A stretch of 29,782 bases of DNA from an uncultured Collinsella sp. (lineage in GTDB: Bacteria > Actinomycetota > Coriobacteriia > Coriobacteriales > Coriobacteriaceae), in assembly GCA_902494555.1 (NCBI GenBank), contig CABUTR010000022.1, positions 1 through 29,782 of the forward strand, read 5' to 3'. How positions within the stretch are numbered: the first letter of the stretch is position 1; every line of letters begins with the position of its first letter. The position numbers and the translations under genes are program-made. The notes beneath the pieces are model-generated. The model saw only the letters and a program-made list of their open reading frames with translations. It did not search any database and was not told the DNA's origin. Positions 21,645-29,319 of the stretch are shown one piece after another.

Positions 21645-22130
21645 TTAGCGCACACGCTCGATCTCGACGCCACAGCTTGCCAAGGGCAGGCCAACAGGCG
21701 CCCACGGCTTATCGAGCTTGATGCGCACACCAAGCAGCAAGGGATAACGACGCAGCAGCATCTGGGCCGTACCTTCAGCTGCCGCCTCGATGAGCTTAAA
21801 CGTATGCTCGCGCAGATAGCCATCGACATCGTGGCACACCGAGCCGTAGTCAATCGAGGCGTCCAAGTTATCGTGCTCTCCCGCTGCACGCAGGTCGGCA
21901 TAGAGCACCAAGGACACGATGAATTTCTGGCCCAGCGCGTTCTCTTCGGGATACACGCCGTGGTTAGCAAAAACCTCAAGACCTTCAACGGTGATGCGGT
22001 CGGCATGGCGCAGATCGTCATAGTTCACGTGGGGCACCGCCGTTGCGGTGGATATTTCGCCCCTTCCACGGCGGGCGAGCTCGGCGCCTTCAGTCTTGGT
22101 TGCATTCTCGGGCAGTTTCTTGTTGCTCAT
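21645..22130 (-). CDS. folB: Dihydroneopterin aldolase
   Basis: This gene encodes 161 residues from ATG 22130, with GAAGGAG upstream. From about residue 44 the protein is a normal FolB: DRITVEGLEVFANHGVYPEENALGQKFIVSLVLYADLR, then IDYGSVCHDVDGYL, FKLIEAAAEGTAQMLL and a late VRIKLDKPWAP with the catalytic Lys. It converts dihydroneopterin to 6-hydroxymethyl-dihydropterin and glycolaldehyde, early in folate synthesis. FolB is usually about 120 residues; the first 40 here (polar, low-complexity) are extra. It is the last gene of a minus-strand run beginning with nrdD. FolK and FolP are not in the window. Confidence 0.93.
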   Translation of the reverse strand: MSNKKLPENATKTEGAELARRGRGEISTATAVPHVNYDDLRHADRITVEGLEVFANHGVYPEENALGQKFIVSLVLYADLRAAGEHDNLDASIDYGSVCHDVDGYLREHTFKLIEAAAEGTAQMLLRRYPLLLGVRIKLDKPWAPVGLPLASCGVEIERVR

Positions 22131-22173
22131 CGCGATCGTCTCCTTCGTTTAGAACCCCGACCGCGCAAACTAA

Positions 22174-22755
22174 CTACACGCGAATCGACAGGTTCTTTTT
22201 ATCATCGCTCCAGTTGCAAGCATTGCGCGCGGGGCATGCAAAGCAGGCGCGCGACGCTTTGTCGGCTGCATAGAGCAGACGCTCAAGCGGTTGGCTGTTC
22301 ACGCGCAGCTTTCGATGGCCCAGAATGGCCGTCTTAATGGCTGCGGCATCGGCCGGCTCAAACGCCACATCATCGGGCATGCCGCCGAGAATCGCATCGG
22401 CGACGCGTTCGCTTGCAACATCATGGGATATACCCGATTCATACTGTTCATCTTTGCCGATATCGTGAAGAAGTGCCGTGGCGTAGATGACCTCGCGGTC
22501 AAATTCGAGCTGTTCCTCGAGATTCTTAATCCACATAATGCGCGCGACATCGAGAAGATGGTCAATACCGTGGCGGCAGAAAATGCGCCCCGATTCCAAC
22601 TGTGCAATGTTGCCCAGGTGCCGCCGGAACAGCCCGTTGGCACAAATGTAATCGATGCGAGGCATGGCGCCAAAGGGAGTCAGGCCCGAAGCCATAAAGC
22701 CGCGACGCGGCGTCCCCTCGTCGGTCTTCGATGTAAAGTCGTTGACGACCCTCAT
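22174..22755 (-). CDS. HD-domain phosphohydrolase in the folate operon
   Basis: This gene encodes 193 residues from ATG 22755, 1 bp beyond the folE stop, so translation is coupled. The HD signature is complete: His62 (RHGIDHLLDV), His97-Asp98 (ALLHDIGKDEQY), His111 (GISHDVASERVAD) and Asp165 (YAADKASR). This suits a metal-dependent phosphohydrolase. A short C-terminal Cys motif (Cys171, 174 and 180 in CFACPARNACNW) may bind a metal. HD proteins of this kind sit between folE and other fol genes in many Clostridia and Coriobacteriia. Folate synthesis needs a dihydroneopterin-triphosphate pyrophosphohydrolase between FolE and FolB, and this protein is a candidate for that step. The biochemical role is inference. 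Confidence 0.85.
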   Translation of the reverse strand: MRVVNDFTSKTDEGTPRRGFMASGLTPFGAMPRIDYICANGLFRRHLGNIAQLESGRIFCRHGIDHLLDVARIMWIKNLEEQLEFDREVIYATALLHDIGKDEQYESGISHDVASERVADAILGGMPDDVAFEPADAAAIKTAILGHRKLRVNSQPLERLLYAADKASRACFACPARNACNWSDDKKNLSIRV

Positions 22756-22756
22756 G

Positions 22757-23314
22757 CTAACGGCCCAGCATCCTAAAGAACCGCTCCTCGAGCGCGGGAT
22801 CGGTCTCGAAGACGCCGCGGCGAGCGAGCGTCACGGTCTTGGTGCCGGGCTTTTGCACGCCGCGCATCGTCATGCACATGTGCTCGGCTTCCATCAGCAC
22901 AATCGCCCCTTGGGGAGCAAGATATTCCATGAGGGCATCGGCAACCTGTGCACACAGCTGCTCTTGCAGCTGCAAACGACGGGCATAGACCTCAACCGTG
23001 CGAGCGAGCTTAGACAGACCCGCCACGCGACCGTTAGGGATATAGCCAATCGCAGCCTTGCCATAAAACGGCAGCAGATGGTGCTCGCACAGCGAGTAAA
23101 ACGTAATGTCGCGCTCGATAACCAAATCGTTCGAAGCGACGGCAAAAGTTTTGGACAGGTGCTCCTCGGCACTCTGGTCCATACCGCCAACGATCTCACC
23201 ATACATACGGGCAACGCGCGCCGGGGTCTCCAGCAGGCCCTCACGAGTTGGGTCCTCGCCTATGCCCTCAAGCAACAGCTTAATGGCGGCCTCGACTTTT
23301 TCCTGATCGACCAT
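22757..23314 (-). CDS. folE: GTP cyclohydrolase I
   Basis: I start this 185-residue protein at ATG 23314, with GTGAGG upstream; a GTG at 23377 has no SD. The core is unmistakable: EDPTREGLLETPARVARMYGEI, FYSLCEHHLLPFYGKAAIGYIPNGRVAGLSKLARTVEVYARRLQLQEQL and HMCMTMRGVQKPGTKTVT. The zinc ligands Cys76, His79 and Cys147 and the catalytic HHLLP region are present, so this is the zinc-dependent FolE1 type. It converts GTP to dihydroneopterin triphosphate, the first step of folate synthesis. It follows nrdG by 66 bp and leads directly into the HD gene. The three folate genes are probably co-expressed. Confidence 0.97.
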   Translation of the reverse strand: MVDQEKVEAAIKLLLEGIGEDPTREGLLETPARVARMYGEIVGGMDQSAEEHLSKTFAVASNDLVIERDITFYSLCEHHLLPFYGKAAIGYIPNGRVAGLSKLARTVEVYARRLQLQEQLCAQVADALMEYLAPQGAIVLMEAEHMCMTMRGVQKPGTKTVTLARRGVFETDPALEERFFRMLGR

Positions 23315-23380
23315 CTGGGCCTCACTTTTCCGATTTTGCGTTCGCGCTATGGTACCACGCTCTTCGGCATCGACCACAAG

Positions 23381-23962
23381 CTACATAGTATGGGTCGAAT
23401 AGACCGGATCATCACGCCAAAGTTCAACCGCATCACAAAGCACAACGCCCTCGCGCTCAGCACGGTCGCGCGTAGCGTTCATATCAATCACGCGCTGATT
23501 GCTCGAGCCCCTAAAGCGCAACGAGATATCGTACAAATCCTGAACGAACGGGCCGTCCACCAACATGTCGAGGCAGGCCAGGATACGGTTCGTCACCTCG
23601 GTATGATGGCGACCGCCCGGCATAAGCTCCTCGAGCACGTCGCCGGTAAAGCACCAAATGGTCTTGCCCGACCCCGCGGGATAGGCCGCACGCACGCGTT
23701 CGATAAAGTCAACAAGCCCCACCTGATTCTCGGGCTCCATAGGCTCGCCGCCCAGAATCGTCAGGCCATCGATAAAGGGATGGTCGAGGCTCTCGATAAT
23801 CTTGTCCTCGACGGCACGATCGAACGTTTCACCCGCGGCAAAGTCCCACGCGACGGAGTTAAAGCAATTCTTGCACCCGCGACGGCACCCGCTCACAAAC
23901 AGAGAAGTACGAACGCCTTCCCCATCAGCAATGTCGAAATACTTAATGTTCGCGTAGTTCAT
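23381..23962 (-). CDS. nrdG: Anaerobic ribonucleotide reductase activating protein
   Basis: I start this 193-residue protein at ATG 23962, behind AGGAAGG; the open frame runs to 24118 through an inverted repeat. The protein starts MNYANIKYFDIADGEGVRTSLFVSGCRRGCKNCFN with the radical-SAM CX3CX2C cluster (Cys26, Cys30, Cys33). It goes on with TILGGEPMEPENQ, the SAM-binding GGE motif. It uses a 4Fe-4S cluster and S-adenosylmethionine to make the glycyl radical on NrdD. nrdD lies upstream on the same strand, but 426 bp away with large inverted repeats between. One arm of a 17-bp inverted repeat (23977-23993) sits directly before its SD, so translation could be influenced by structure. Confidence 0.96.
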   Translation of the reverse strand: MNYANIKYFDIADGEGVRTSLFVSGCRRGCKNCFNSVAWDFAAGETFDRAVEDKIIESLDHPFIDGLTILGGEPMEPENQVGLVDFIERVRAAYPAGSGKTIWCFTGDVLEELMPGGRHHTEVTNRILACLDMLVDGPFVQDLYDISLRFRGSSNQRVIDMNATRDRAEREGVVLCDAVELWRDDPVYSTHTM

Positions 23963-23976
23963 AAGTAACCTTCCTG

Positions 23977-24062
23977 GGGGTCTGGAGTATATCATTCCGT
24001 CCTCAAACATTCTCGGCCTTTGGCCTGCGAAACTGCGGGCGGACCGATATACTCCAGACCCC
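23977..24062 (-). repeat. 17-bp inverted repeat upstream of nrdG
   Basis: GGGGTCTGGAGTATATC (23977-23993) is perfectly complementary to GATATACTCCAGACCCC (24046-24062). The 52-base loop holds a smaller palindrome GGCCTTTGGCC. On the nrdG mRNA the 3' arm ends 1 base before the AGGAAGG SD, so the hairpin would flank the ribosome site. No T-run follows. Confidence 0.8.
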
Positions 24063-24135
24063 TCGCGAGCAACACTCAATGAACGAAGCGAACATCGAGT
24101 ATAGGGTTCGAGGTCCAATAAAAAATTTGTTGCAG

Positions 24136-24170
24136 CTCAACCGTTGCTGCAAGCAAACCGTTATTGCAAG
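24136..24170 (-). repeat. Tandem 17-bp direct repeat
   Basis: AACCGTTGCTGCAAG (24139-24153) and AACCGTTATTGCAAG (24156-24170) are near-identical units with a 17-bp period. A third partial unit, TTGTTGCAG, lies to the left. They sit between the two inverted repeats upstream of nrdG. They may be operator-like iterons; no function is shown. Confidence 0.6.
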
Positions 24171-24215
24171 TCGACTCATTTCCGCTAAGAACTTCAAGGA
24201 GTGAGCAGACTGCGC

Positions 24216-24401
24216 GCTGCATCTCAGCTACGTCAACATGGCTGCCCCGTAGCGAGGCCCCGGACCTTTGCTCGATATGAGTTCCGCACGAACAGGAGGC
24301 GCCAGTGGCGCCTCCGTCGTGAGCCAGGACTGTCCGAAATAGCGAGTAAAGGTCCGGGGCCTCGCTGCGGGGCGGCCTGGGATGGTTATTAGAGATGCAG
24401 C
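24216..24401. repeat. Large nested inverted repeat between nrdD and nrdG
   Basis: The best arms are 24244-24274 and 24343-24373: 31 bp with 2 mismatches, core GCGAGGCCCCGGACCTTT. In register, 18 bp further out, GCTGCATCTC (24216-24225) pairs with GAGATGCAGC (24392-24401). The latter is the end of the nrdD coding sequence. The centre holds another hairpin, GGAGGCGCC-AGT-GGCGCCTCC (24296-24316), with flanking CACGA/TCGTG pairing. The rest of the 23963-24388 gap holds no convincing gene. Confidence 0.8.
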
Positions 24402-26611
24402 ACGCGGTCGCGGATCTCCTCGGTTCGACCCTGGTTCCAGAACTGGGTACCGATGTAGCCGCACGTACGACGGGCGACGTTCATCTTCTCCTGATCGCGG
24501 TTGCCGCAGTTGGGGCACTCCCACACCAGCTTGCCGTCATCCTCGACAATCTTGATCTCGCCGTCGTAACCGCACACCTGGCAATAATCGCTCTTGGTGT
24601 TGAGCTCGGCGTACATGATGTTGTCGTAGATGTACTGCATCACGCGAATGACAGCCTTGAGGTTGTCCTGCATGTTGGGAACTTCGACGTAGGAGATGGC
24701 GCCGCCCGGCGAAAGCTGCTGGAACATACCCTCGAACTTGAGCTTGTCGAATGCGTCGATCTCCTCGGACACGTGGACGTGGTAGCTGTTGGTGATGTAG
24801 CCCTTGTCCGTCACGCCCGGGATGATGCCAAAACGACGCTGCAGGCACTTGGCGAACTTGTAGGTCGTCGACTCAAGCGGGGTACCGTACAGCGAGAAGT
24901 CAATATCGCTTTCGGCCTTCCACTCCGCGCACTTGTCGTTCATGCGCTGCATGACGGCCATGGCAAAGGGCGTGCCCTCCTTCTCGGTGTGGCTGTGGCC
25001 CGTCATGTACTTGACGCACTCATACAGGCCGGCATAACCCAGACTAATGGTGGAGTAACCGCCCACGAGCAGCTTGTCGATCGTCTCGCCCTTCTTCAGG
25101 CGGGCGAGGGCACCGTACTGCCAAAGAATCGGTGCGGCATCCGAAAGCGTACCCATCAGACGCTCATGACGGCACAGCAGGGCGCGGTGGCACAGCTCAA
25201 GGCGCTCGTCGAAGATCTTCCAGAACTTGTCCATGTCCTGATGCGAGCTCAGCGCGACATCGGGCAGGTTGATGGTCACAACGCCCTGGTTAAAGCGACC
25301 GTAGTACTTGGGCTTGTTCGGGTCATAGTTCAGCGCGTTGGCCACGTTGTTAAATCCGTTACCGGAGCGGTCGGGCGTCAGGAAGCTGCGACAACCCATG
25401 CAGGTATAGCAGTCGCCGTTGCCCGCGGTCTCGCCCTTCGACAGCTTGAGCTCGCGCATCTTCTTCTCGGAGATGTAGTCGGGCACCATGCGCTTGGCGG
25501 TGCACTTCGCAGCCAGCTGAGTCAGGTAGAAGTACGGGGAATTCTCGTGAACGTTATCGTCCTCGAGTACGTAGATAAGCTTGGGGAATGCCGGGGTAAT
25601 CCACACGCCGGCCTCGTTCTTAACGCCCTCGTAGCGCTGGCGAAGCGTCTCCTCCACGATCATGGCAAGGTCGTGCTTCTCCTGAGGCGTACGGGCCTCG
25701 TTAAGATACATAAAGACCGTCACGAACGGCGCCTGGCCGTTGGTGGTCATAAGAGTTACGACCTGATACTGAATCGTCTGAACGCCGCGACGGATCTCGT
25801 CACGTAGGCGGTCCTCAACAACCTCGCGGACCTTTTCGGGAGATGCGGAAACGCCGAGCTCCTCGAGCTCGCGAGCGACCTCGCCGCGAATCTTTTGACG
25901 GCTCACCTCGACGAACGGGGCAAGATGGGTCAACGAAATCGACTGGCCACCGTACTGGGAGGAAGCAACCTGAGCGATGATCTGCGTCGCGATGTTGCAG
26001 GCGGTCGAGAAGCTGTGCGGCTTCTCAATCAGCGTACCCGAGATAACAGTGCCGTTCTGGAGCATGTCCTCCAGGTTCACCAGATCGCAGTTGTGCATGT
26101 GCTGGGCAAAGTAATCCGAATCGTGGAAATGAATCAGGCCCTCATTATGGGCATCCACGATCTCCTGGGGCAGCAGCACACGCTGAGTCAGGTCCTTGGA
26201 GATCTCGCCGGCCATGTAGTCACGCTGAACGGAGTTGACGGTCGGGTTCTTGTTGGAGTTCTCCTGCTTGACCTCTTCGTTATTGCACTCAATCAACGAC
26301 AGGATCTTGTCATCGGTCGTGTTCTTCTGGCGCTTCAGGCTCTGAACATAGCGATAGATGATGTAGTGGCGGGCAACCTCGTAGCAGTCGAGACGCATGA
26401 TCTCGTCCTCGACCAAATCCTGAATCTCCTCGACCGAAACAGTGTGGCCCGCGTTCTCGCATGCCTCGGCGACGTTTTGCGCCGCGTAAACCACCTGGCG
26501 GTCGGTAAGACGAGAGCTCTCCTCGACCTCCAAGTTTGCGGCACGGATGGCATTGACGATCTTATCGATGTCAAAGACAACCTCGGTGCCGCTGCGCTTG
26601 ATGATCTTCAT
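24389..26611 (-). CDS. nrdD: Anaerobic (class III) ribonucleoside-triphosphate reductase
   Basis: I start this 740-residue protein at ATG 26611, behind GAAAGAGG. Residues 2-90 form an ATP-cone for allosteric control (IKRSGTEVVFDIDKIVNAI). The barrel includes HFHDSDYFAQHMHNCDLVNLEDML, GNGDCYTCMGCRSFL and GRFNQGVVTINLPDVAL. Near the end are the zinc site, CQVCGYDG and CPNCGN, and the glycyl-radical loop RRTCGYIGTQFWNQGR with the radical Gly at 718. It reduces ribonucleoside triphosphates to deoxy forms without oxygen and needs NrdG for activation. The start is preceded by a leader of about 220 nt and a promoter covered by two NrdR boxes, so dATP-sensing repression is expected. The presence of this enzyme indicates an anaerobic lifestyle. 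Confidence 0.98.
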   Translation of the reverse strand: MKIIKRSGTEVVFDIDKIVNAIRAANLEVEESSRLTDRQVVYAAQNVAEACENAGHTVSVEEIQDLVEDEIMRLDCYEVARHYIIYRYVQSLKRQKNTTDDKILSLIECNNEEVKQENSNKNPTVNSVQRDYMAGEISKDLTQRVLLPQEIVDAHNEGLIHFHDSDYFAQHMHNCDLVNLEDMLQNGTVISGTLIEKPHSFSTACNIATQIIAQVASSQYGGQSISLTHLAPFVEVSRQKIRGEVARELEELGVSASPEKVREVVEDRLRDEIRRGVQTIQYQVVTLMTTNGQAPFVTVFMYLNEARTPQEKHDLAMIVEETLRQRYEGVKNEAGVWITPAFPKLIYVLEDDNVHENSPYFYLTQLAAKCTAKRMVPDYISEKKMRELKLSKGETAGNGDCYTCMGCRSFLTPDRSGNGFNNVANALNYDPNKPKYYGRFNQGVVTINLPDVALSSHQDMDKFWKIFDERLELCHRALLCRHERLMGTLSDAAPILWQYGALARLKKGETIDKLLVGGYSTISLGYAGLYECVKYMTGHSHTEKEGTPFAMAVMQRMNDKCAEWKAESDIDFSLYGTPLESTTYKFAKCLQRRFGIIPGVTDKGYITNSYHVHVSEEIDAFDKLKFEGMFQQLSPGGAISYVEVPNMQDNLKAVIRVMQYIYDNIMYAELNTKSDYCQVCGYDGEIKIVEDDGKLVWECPNCGNRDQEKMNVARRTCGYIGTQFWNQGRTEEIRDRVLHL

Positions 26612-26835
26612 CCTCTTGCCTCTTTCGCGTCGTAGTCTCATTGCGCTTCAGAGCCAAACGATGCCCGGCAGGGCGTGCCCCTGTCTTGCGGCGCCGTCGC
26701 GCAATCTGTGTTCTCGATAACCATAGTCCCTCATGCGGACAATCCTCGCAGCCAATCAAGGGGCTCGAAGATCTATCCAAATGGGGCGAATAAGGTTCTC
26801 GTTCTCTGTCCGCCATCTATCATACGACAAAGAGG

Positions 26836-26851
26836 CATCTATATCCTGTAT
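26836..26851 (-). promoter_or_regulatory. NrdR box 2 (overlaps nrdD -10)
   Basis: CATCTATATCCTGTAT matches the core of the NrdR box (CTATAT..TGT.T) in about 10 of 16 positions. It is 16 bp from box 1, so the centres are 32 bp apart (three helical turns), the known arrangement for NrdR. It covers the -10 TATAGA (26843-26838). Confidence 0.6.
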
Positions 26852-26867
26852 TCTTTTTTTAGGTCAA
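26838..26867 (-). promoter_or_regulatory. Promoter of nrdD
   Basis: On the minus strand TTGACC (26867-26862) and TATAGA (26843-26838) are spaced by 18 bp. The -35 begins 1 base after NrdR box 1 and the -10 lies in box 2. Transcription should start near 26831. Confidence 0.65.
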
Positions 26868-26883
26868 ACACAACATATAGTGT
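26868..26883 (-). promoter_or_regulatory. NrdR box 1
   Basis: ACACAACATATAGTGT is a near-palindrome very close to the NrdR consensus (ACACWATATWTWGTGT). NrdR is a zinc-ribbon/ATP-cone repressor of ribonucleotide reductase genes. The nrdR gene itself is not in the window. Confidence 0.8.
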
Positions 26884-27245
26884 TTCAGCAGGTCAAAGCA
26901 ATTGGTCATTTTGCAGACGCATTAATTATGAGGGGTTCTTGGCAAGTCGGTAAAACGTTACCAACACGGCTACCTGCATGGCAGTTATAAAACCCCCTTA
27001 GTCAAGCCGCTGACAAATCCTACCAAAACCAAGCCGCTCACGCCAAAAGAATCCAAAAGATTGTGCTTGACCAACATGTTGCGGTCGTGCCTTGCCGTGC
27101 CTCATGCAACCGCGGCACGAATCCTTAAAAGATATGTGTATGCAAACGGAGAAGATGAGAGTTTCCTCGGATGACTACTGAGAAGCATCCCGGAAGATCA
27201 AAAACTCGAAATTTGGTGACGTATTTGGCGACCCATTTGGCGACC

Positions 27246-27282
27246 AAAACAAAACAGCCCAGAGGACATAGCCTCTGAGCTG
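27246..27282 (-). terminator. Terminator of the tRNA-Gly/tRNA-Val transcript
   Basis: CAGCCCAGAGG (27255-27265) pairs with CCTCTGAGCTG (27272-27282) across a 6-base loop. On the minus strand it is followed by TTTTGTTTT. It lies just beyond the tRNA-Val CCA end. Confidence 0.85.
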
Positions 27283-27290
27283 CGAACATT

Positions 27291-27365
27291 TGGTGGGCGT
27301 TAGAAGATTTGAACTTCTGACCTCTTCCGTGTCAGGGAAGCGCTCTCCCCCTGAGCTAAACGCCC
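27291..27365 (-). tRNA. tRNA-Val (GAC)
   Basis: The minus strand folds as a tRNA of 75 nt with encoded CCA. The acceptor is GGGCGTT with AACGCCC, the D-arm GCTCAGGGGGAGAGC and the T-arm AGAAGTTCAAATCTTCT. The anticodon loop CTGACAC reads GAC, which is valine. It follows tRNA-Gly by 3 bases on the same transcript. Confidence 0.95.
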
Positions 27366-27368
27366 AAA

Positions 27369-27444
27369 TGGAGCGGACAACGGGGCTCGAACCCGCGACC
27401 CCAACCTTGGCAAGGTTGTGCTCTACCAACTGAGCCATGTCCGC
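27369..27444 (-). tRNA. tRNA-Gly (GCC), copy 1
   Basis: A complete cloverleaf of 76 nt with CCA on the minus strand. The acceptor is GCGGACA with TGTCCGC and the T-arm CGGGTTCGAGCCCCG. The anticodon loop TTGCCAA reads GCC, which is glycine. The sequence is identical to the copy at 29500-29575. Confidence 0.96.
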
Positions 27445-27456
27445 TTACGAGGATTA

Positions 27457-27485
27457 ATCTTACGTGATACCCGCATCCTATGCAA
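27457..27485 (-). promoter_or_regulatory. Promoter of the tRNA-Gly/tRNA-Val operon
   Basis: On the minus strand TTGCAT (27485-27480) and TAAGAT (27462-27457) are separated by exactly 17 bp. They lie 12 bp upstream of the tRNA-Gly 5' end. Confidence 0.65.
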
Positions 27486-27585
27486 GAACTTTTTTTGAAA
27501 AGTTTTGCGACGCCCTCGCGAACCTCGCGAAGACATCAGCCACCACGGAAGGCGCAGGCAAACGCAAACTCGCCGCAAGAGGCCC

Positions 27586-29319
27586 CTACAACTCAGCGAG
27601 CATGATCCAGGCAGAACTGTCCTGCGCGAGCCTGCCGTCTGCAAGCGGTGATGAGGTGAGCAGGACCCTGCCCGCCGGCAGCTCCACGGGTGCTGCACCG
27701 AAGTTCGTCACACACGCCCAGCCGTTGTCACGGCGATAGGCGATGACGCCGCCCCCAGCGCCCTCGGCACCATCCGCAAGGCCGGTGCGCCCGTCAAGAT
27801 CGAGCCACGCGAGATCGTTGGCGCACCCGCGCAGCTTGCGCCGCAGCCAGAGGGCGTCACGATAGAGCGCAAGCATCGATGTCGGGTCCGCTTCTTCCCT
27901 ATCGGCAGCGTAATCGGAAAACCATGCAGGTTGCGGCAGATGGGGCGCCGCATCGGCGTCCGCCGGTGAAAACCCAAACGATCCGCCCTGCGCGGGATCG
28001 TCCGCCGCCACCCACGGCAGGGGCACACGGCAGCCGTCGCGCCCCTTCTCGCGCTTCGGTCCGTGCGTATTGGTCGCAGTAGGATCTTCGAGTGCAGCCC
28101 ACGGAATGTCAGCCACCTCAAAAAGGCCGAGCTCCTCACCCTGATACACGTATGCCGAGCCCGGAAGCGCCAGCTCGAGCAAAAGGGCCGCCCGCGCGCG
28201 GCGCTCGCCGAGTTCACGGTCCTCGTCATAAGACGACCCGTCGCGTAAGAGCCAGTCGAGCGCAATCTGGTGGTAGCGCGTCGCCTTGATCTGCGGCAGG
28301 GCATAGCGCGTCGCCACGCGCGGCACGTCGTGGTTGGAGAGCACCCAGGTCGAGGCGGAATCGGATTCTATAGCTGCCTTCAAGCCCTCCTCGATTGCAG
28401 CGCGCATGTCATCATAGGTCCAAGTGGCCTTGGCAAACTCAAAGTTGAATGTCTGGCCAAGCTCGCTGGGACGCGCGTAGAGATACTGGCGCTCGGGCAG
28501 CACCCACGCCTCGGCAACGGCGCTGCGTGGCGGATCATAGCGGTCGAACACGCGGCGCCACTCGCGATAGATCTCGTGGACCTCGTTGCGGTCCCACAGC
28601 GGATGGGTGCCGTCCTCAACCATGTCATCGCCCTCGGCGAGATGCCACCGGTCGAGGTCATCGCGGTCGAGATCTTTGGCGAGACCGTGCGCCACATCAA
28701 TGCGAAAGCCATCGACGCCTCGATCGCTCCAAAACGCCAGGACGTCGCAAAAGAACGCATGAACCTCGGGGCACGACCAGTCAAAGTCCGGCTGCTCGGG
28801 TGTAAACATGTGCAGATACCACTGACCGTCCGCGACGCGCGTCCAGGCGGGGCCGCCAAAGTTGGCATTCCAATTGGTGGGAGGCAGCTCGCCGTGCTCG
28901 CCGCAACCATCGCGGAAGATATAACGGGCGCGCTCGGGCGATCCGGGGCCGGCGGCAAGAGCGGCTTTGAACCAGGGGTGCTGGTTGGACGAATGGTTGG
29001 GCACGATGTCGACGATGACCTTGATGCCGTGCGCGTGAGCCGCAGCGATCATGTCATCGAAGTCGTCAAGCGAGCCGAGACGTGGGTCGACATCGCAGTA
29101 GTCCGCCACATCATAGCCGCCATCAACAAGAGGCGATGGGTAAAACGGGCTCAGCCAGATGGCCTCGATACCCAGCCGCTCAAGATAGTCCATCTGCTGG
29201 GTAATGCCCGCGATATCGCCCAGACCCGAACCAGTCGAATCCTTAAACGAGCGCGGGTAGATTTGATAAATCGCGGCATCGGACATCCATGAGCGCGAAG
29301 AGGACTTTTCTGTAGCCAT
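27586..29319 (-). CDS. GH13 alpha-glucosidase (oligo-1,6-glucosidase/maltase-like)
   Basis: I start this 577-residue protein at ATG 29319, behind AGGGAGG; the open frame extends to 29409 without an SD. The GH13 (beta/alpha)8 barrel motifs are intact: AAIYQIYPRSFKDSTGSGLGD, DIVPNHSSNQHPWF, GFRIDVAHGLAKD with the nucleophile Asp208, SAVAEAWV with the acid/base Glu270 and VLSNHDVPR with Asp331. GCRVPLPW near the middle is typical of actinobacterial alpha-glucosidases. It should release glucose from the non-reducing end of malto- or isomalto-oligosaccharides. There is no signal peptide, so it probably acts in the cytoplasm on imported sugars. No sugar transporter or regulator is adjacent. It lies between two tRNA loci. 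Confidence 0.94.
   Translation of the reverse strand: MATEKSSSRSWMSDAAIYQIYPRSFKDSTGSGLGDIAGITQQMDYLERLGIEAIWLSPFYPSPLVDGGYDVADYCDVDPRLGSLDDFDDMIAAAHAHGIKVIVDIVPNHSSNQHPWFKAALAAGPGSPERARYIFRDGCGEHGELPPTNWNANFGGPAWTRVADGQWYLHMFTPEQPDFDWSCPEVHAFFCDVLAFWSDRGVDGFRIDVAHGLAKDLDRDDLDRWHLAEGDDMVEDGTHPLWDRNEVHEIYREWRRVFDRYDPPRSAVAEAWVLPERQYLYARPSELGQTFNFEFAKATWTYDDMRAAIEEGLKAAIESDSASTWVLSNHDVPRVATRYALPQIKATRYHQIALDWLLRDGSSYDEDRELGERRARAALLLELALPGSAYVYQGEELGLFEVADIPWAALEDPTATNTHGPKREKGRDGCRVPLPWVAADDPAQGGSFGFSPADADAAPHLPQPAWFSDYAADREEADPTSMLALYRDALWLRRKLRGCANDLAWLDLDGRTGLADGAEGAGGGVIAYRRDNGWACVTNFGAAPVELPAGRVLLTSSPLADGRLAQDSSAWIMLAEL

Larger units (their letters stand above)
26612..27245. other. Intergenic region between nrdD and the tRNA-Val terminator
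   Basis: This stretch of over 600 bp holds the nrdD leader (26612-26831), the nrdD promoter with NrdR boxes (26836-26883) and about 360 bp of AT-richer DNA (26884-27245). I see no SD-led frame, tRNA or repeat in the last part, nor a recognisable riboswitch in the leader. Confidence 0.55.

Noticed and set aside
22041..22075. Third copy of the palindromic element (contains TTGCGGTGGATATT)
   Set aside because: Only the outer 11 or so bases match, there is no second arm, and it lies within the folB coding sequence.
24103..24116. tRNA T-arm-like string (GGGTTCGAGGTCC) as an integration site scar
   Set aside because: No matching acceptor stem or flanking tRNA copy is present, so the resemblance is probably chance.
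24395..25807. Long plus-strand frame opposite nrdD
   Set aside because: It is a shadow of the unmistakable nrdD gene. It is Leu/Val/His-rich without domains and lacks an SD.
27487..27504. AT-rich hairpin (AACTTTT/AAAAGTT) as terminator of the glucosidase gene
   Set aside because: The stem is weak and no T-run follows on the minus strand. It adjoins the tRNA promoter and may be chance.
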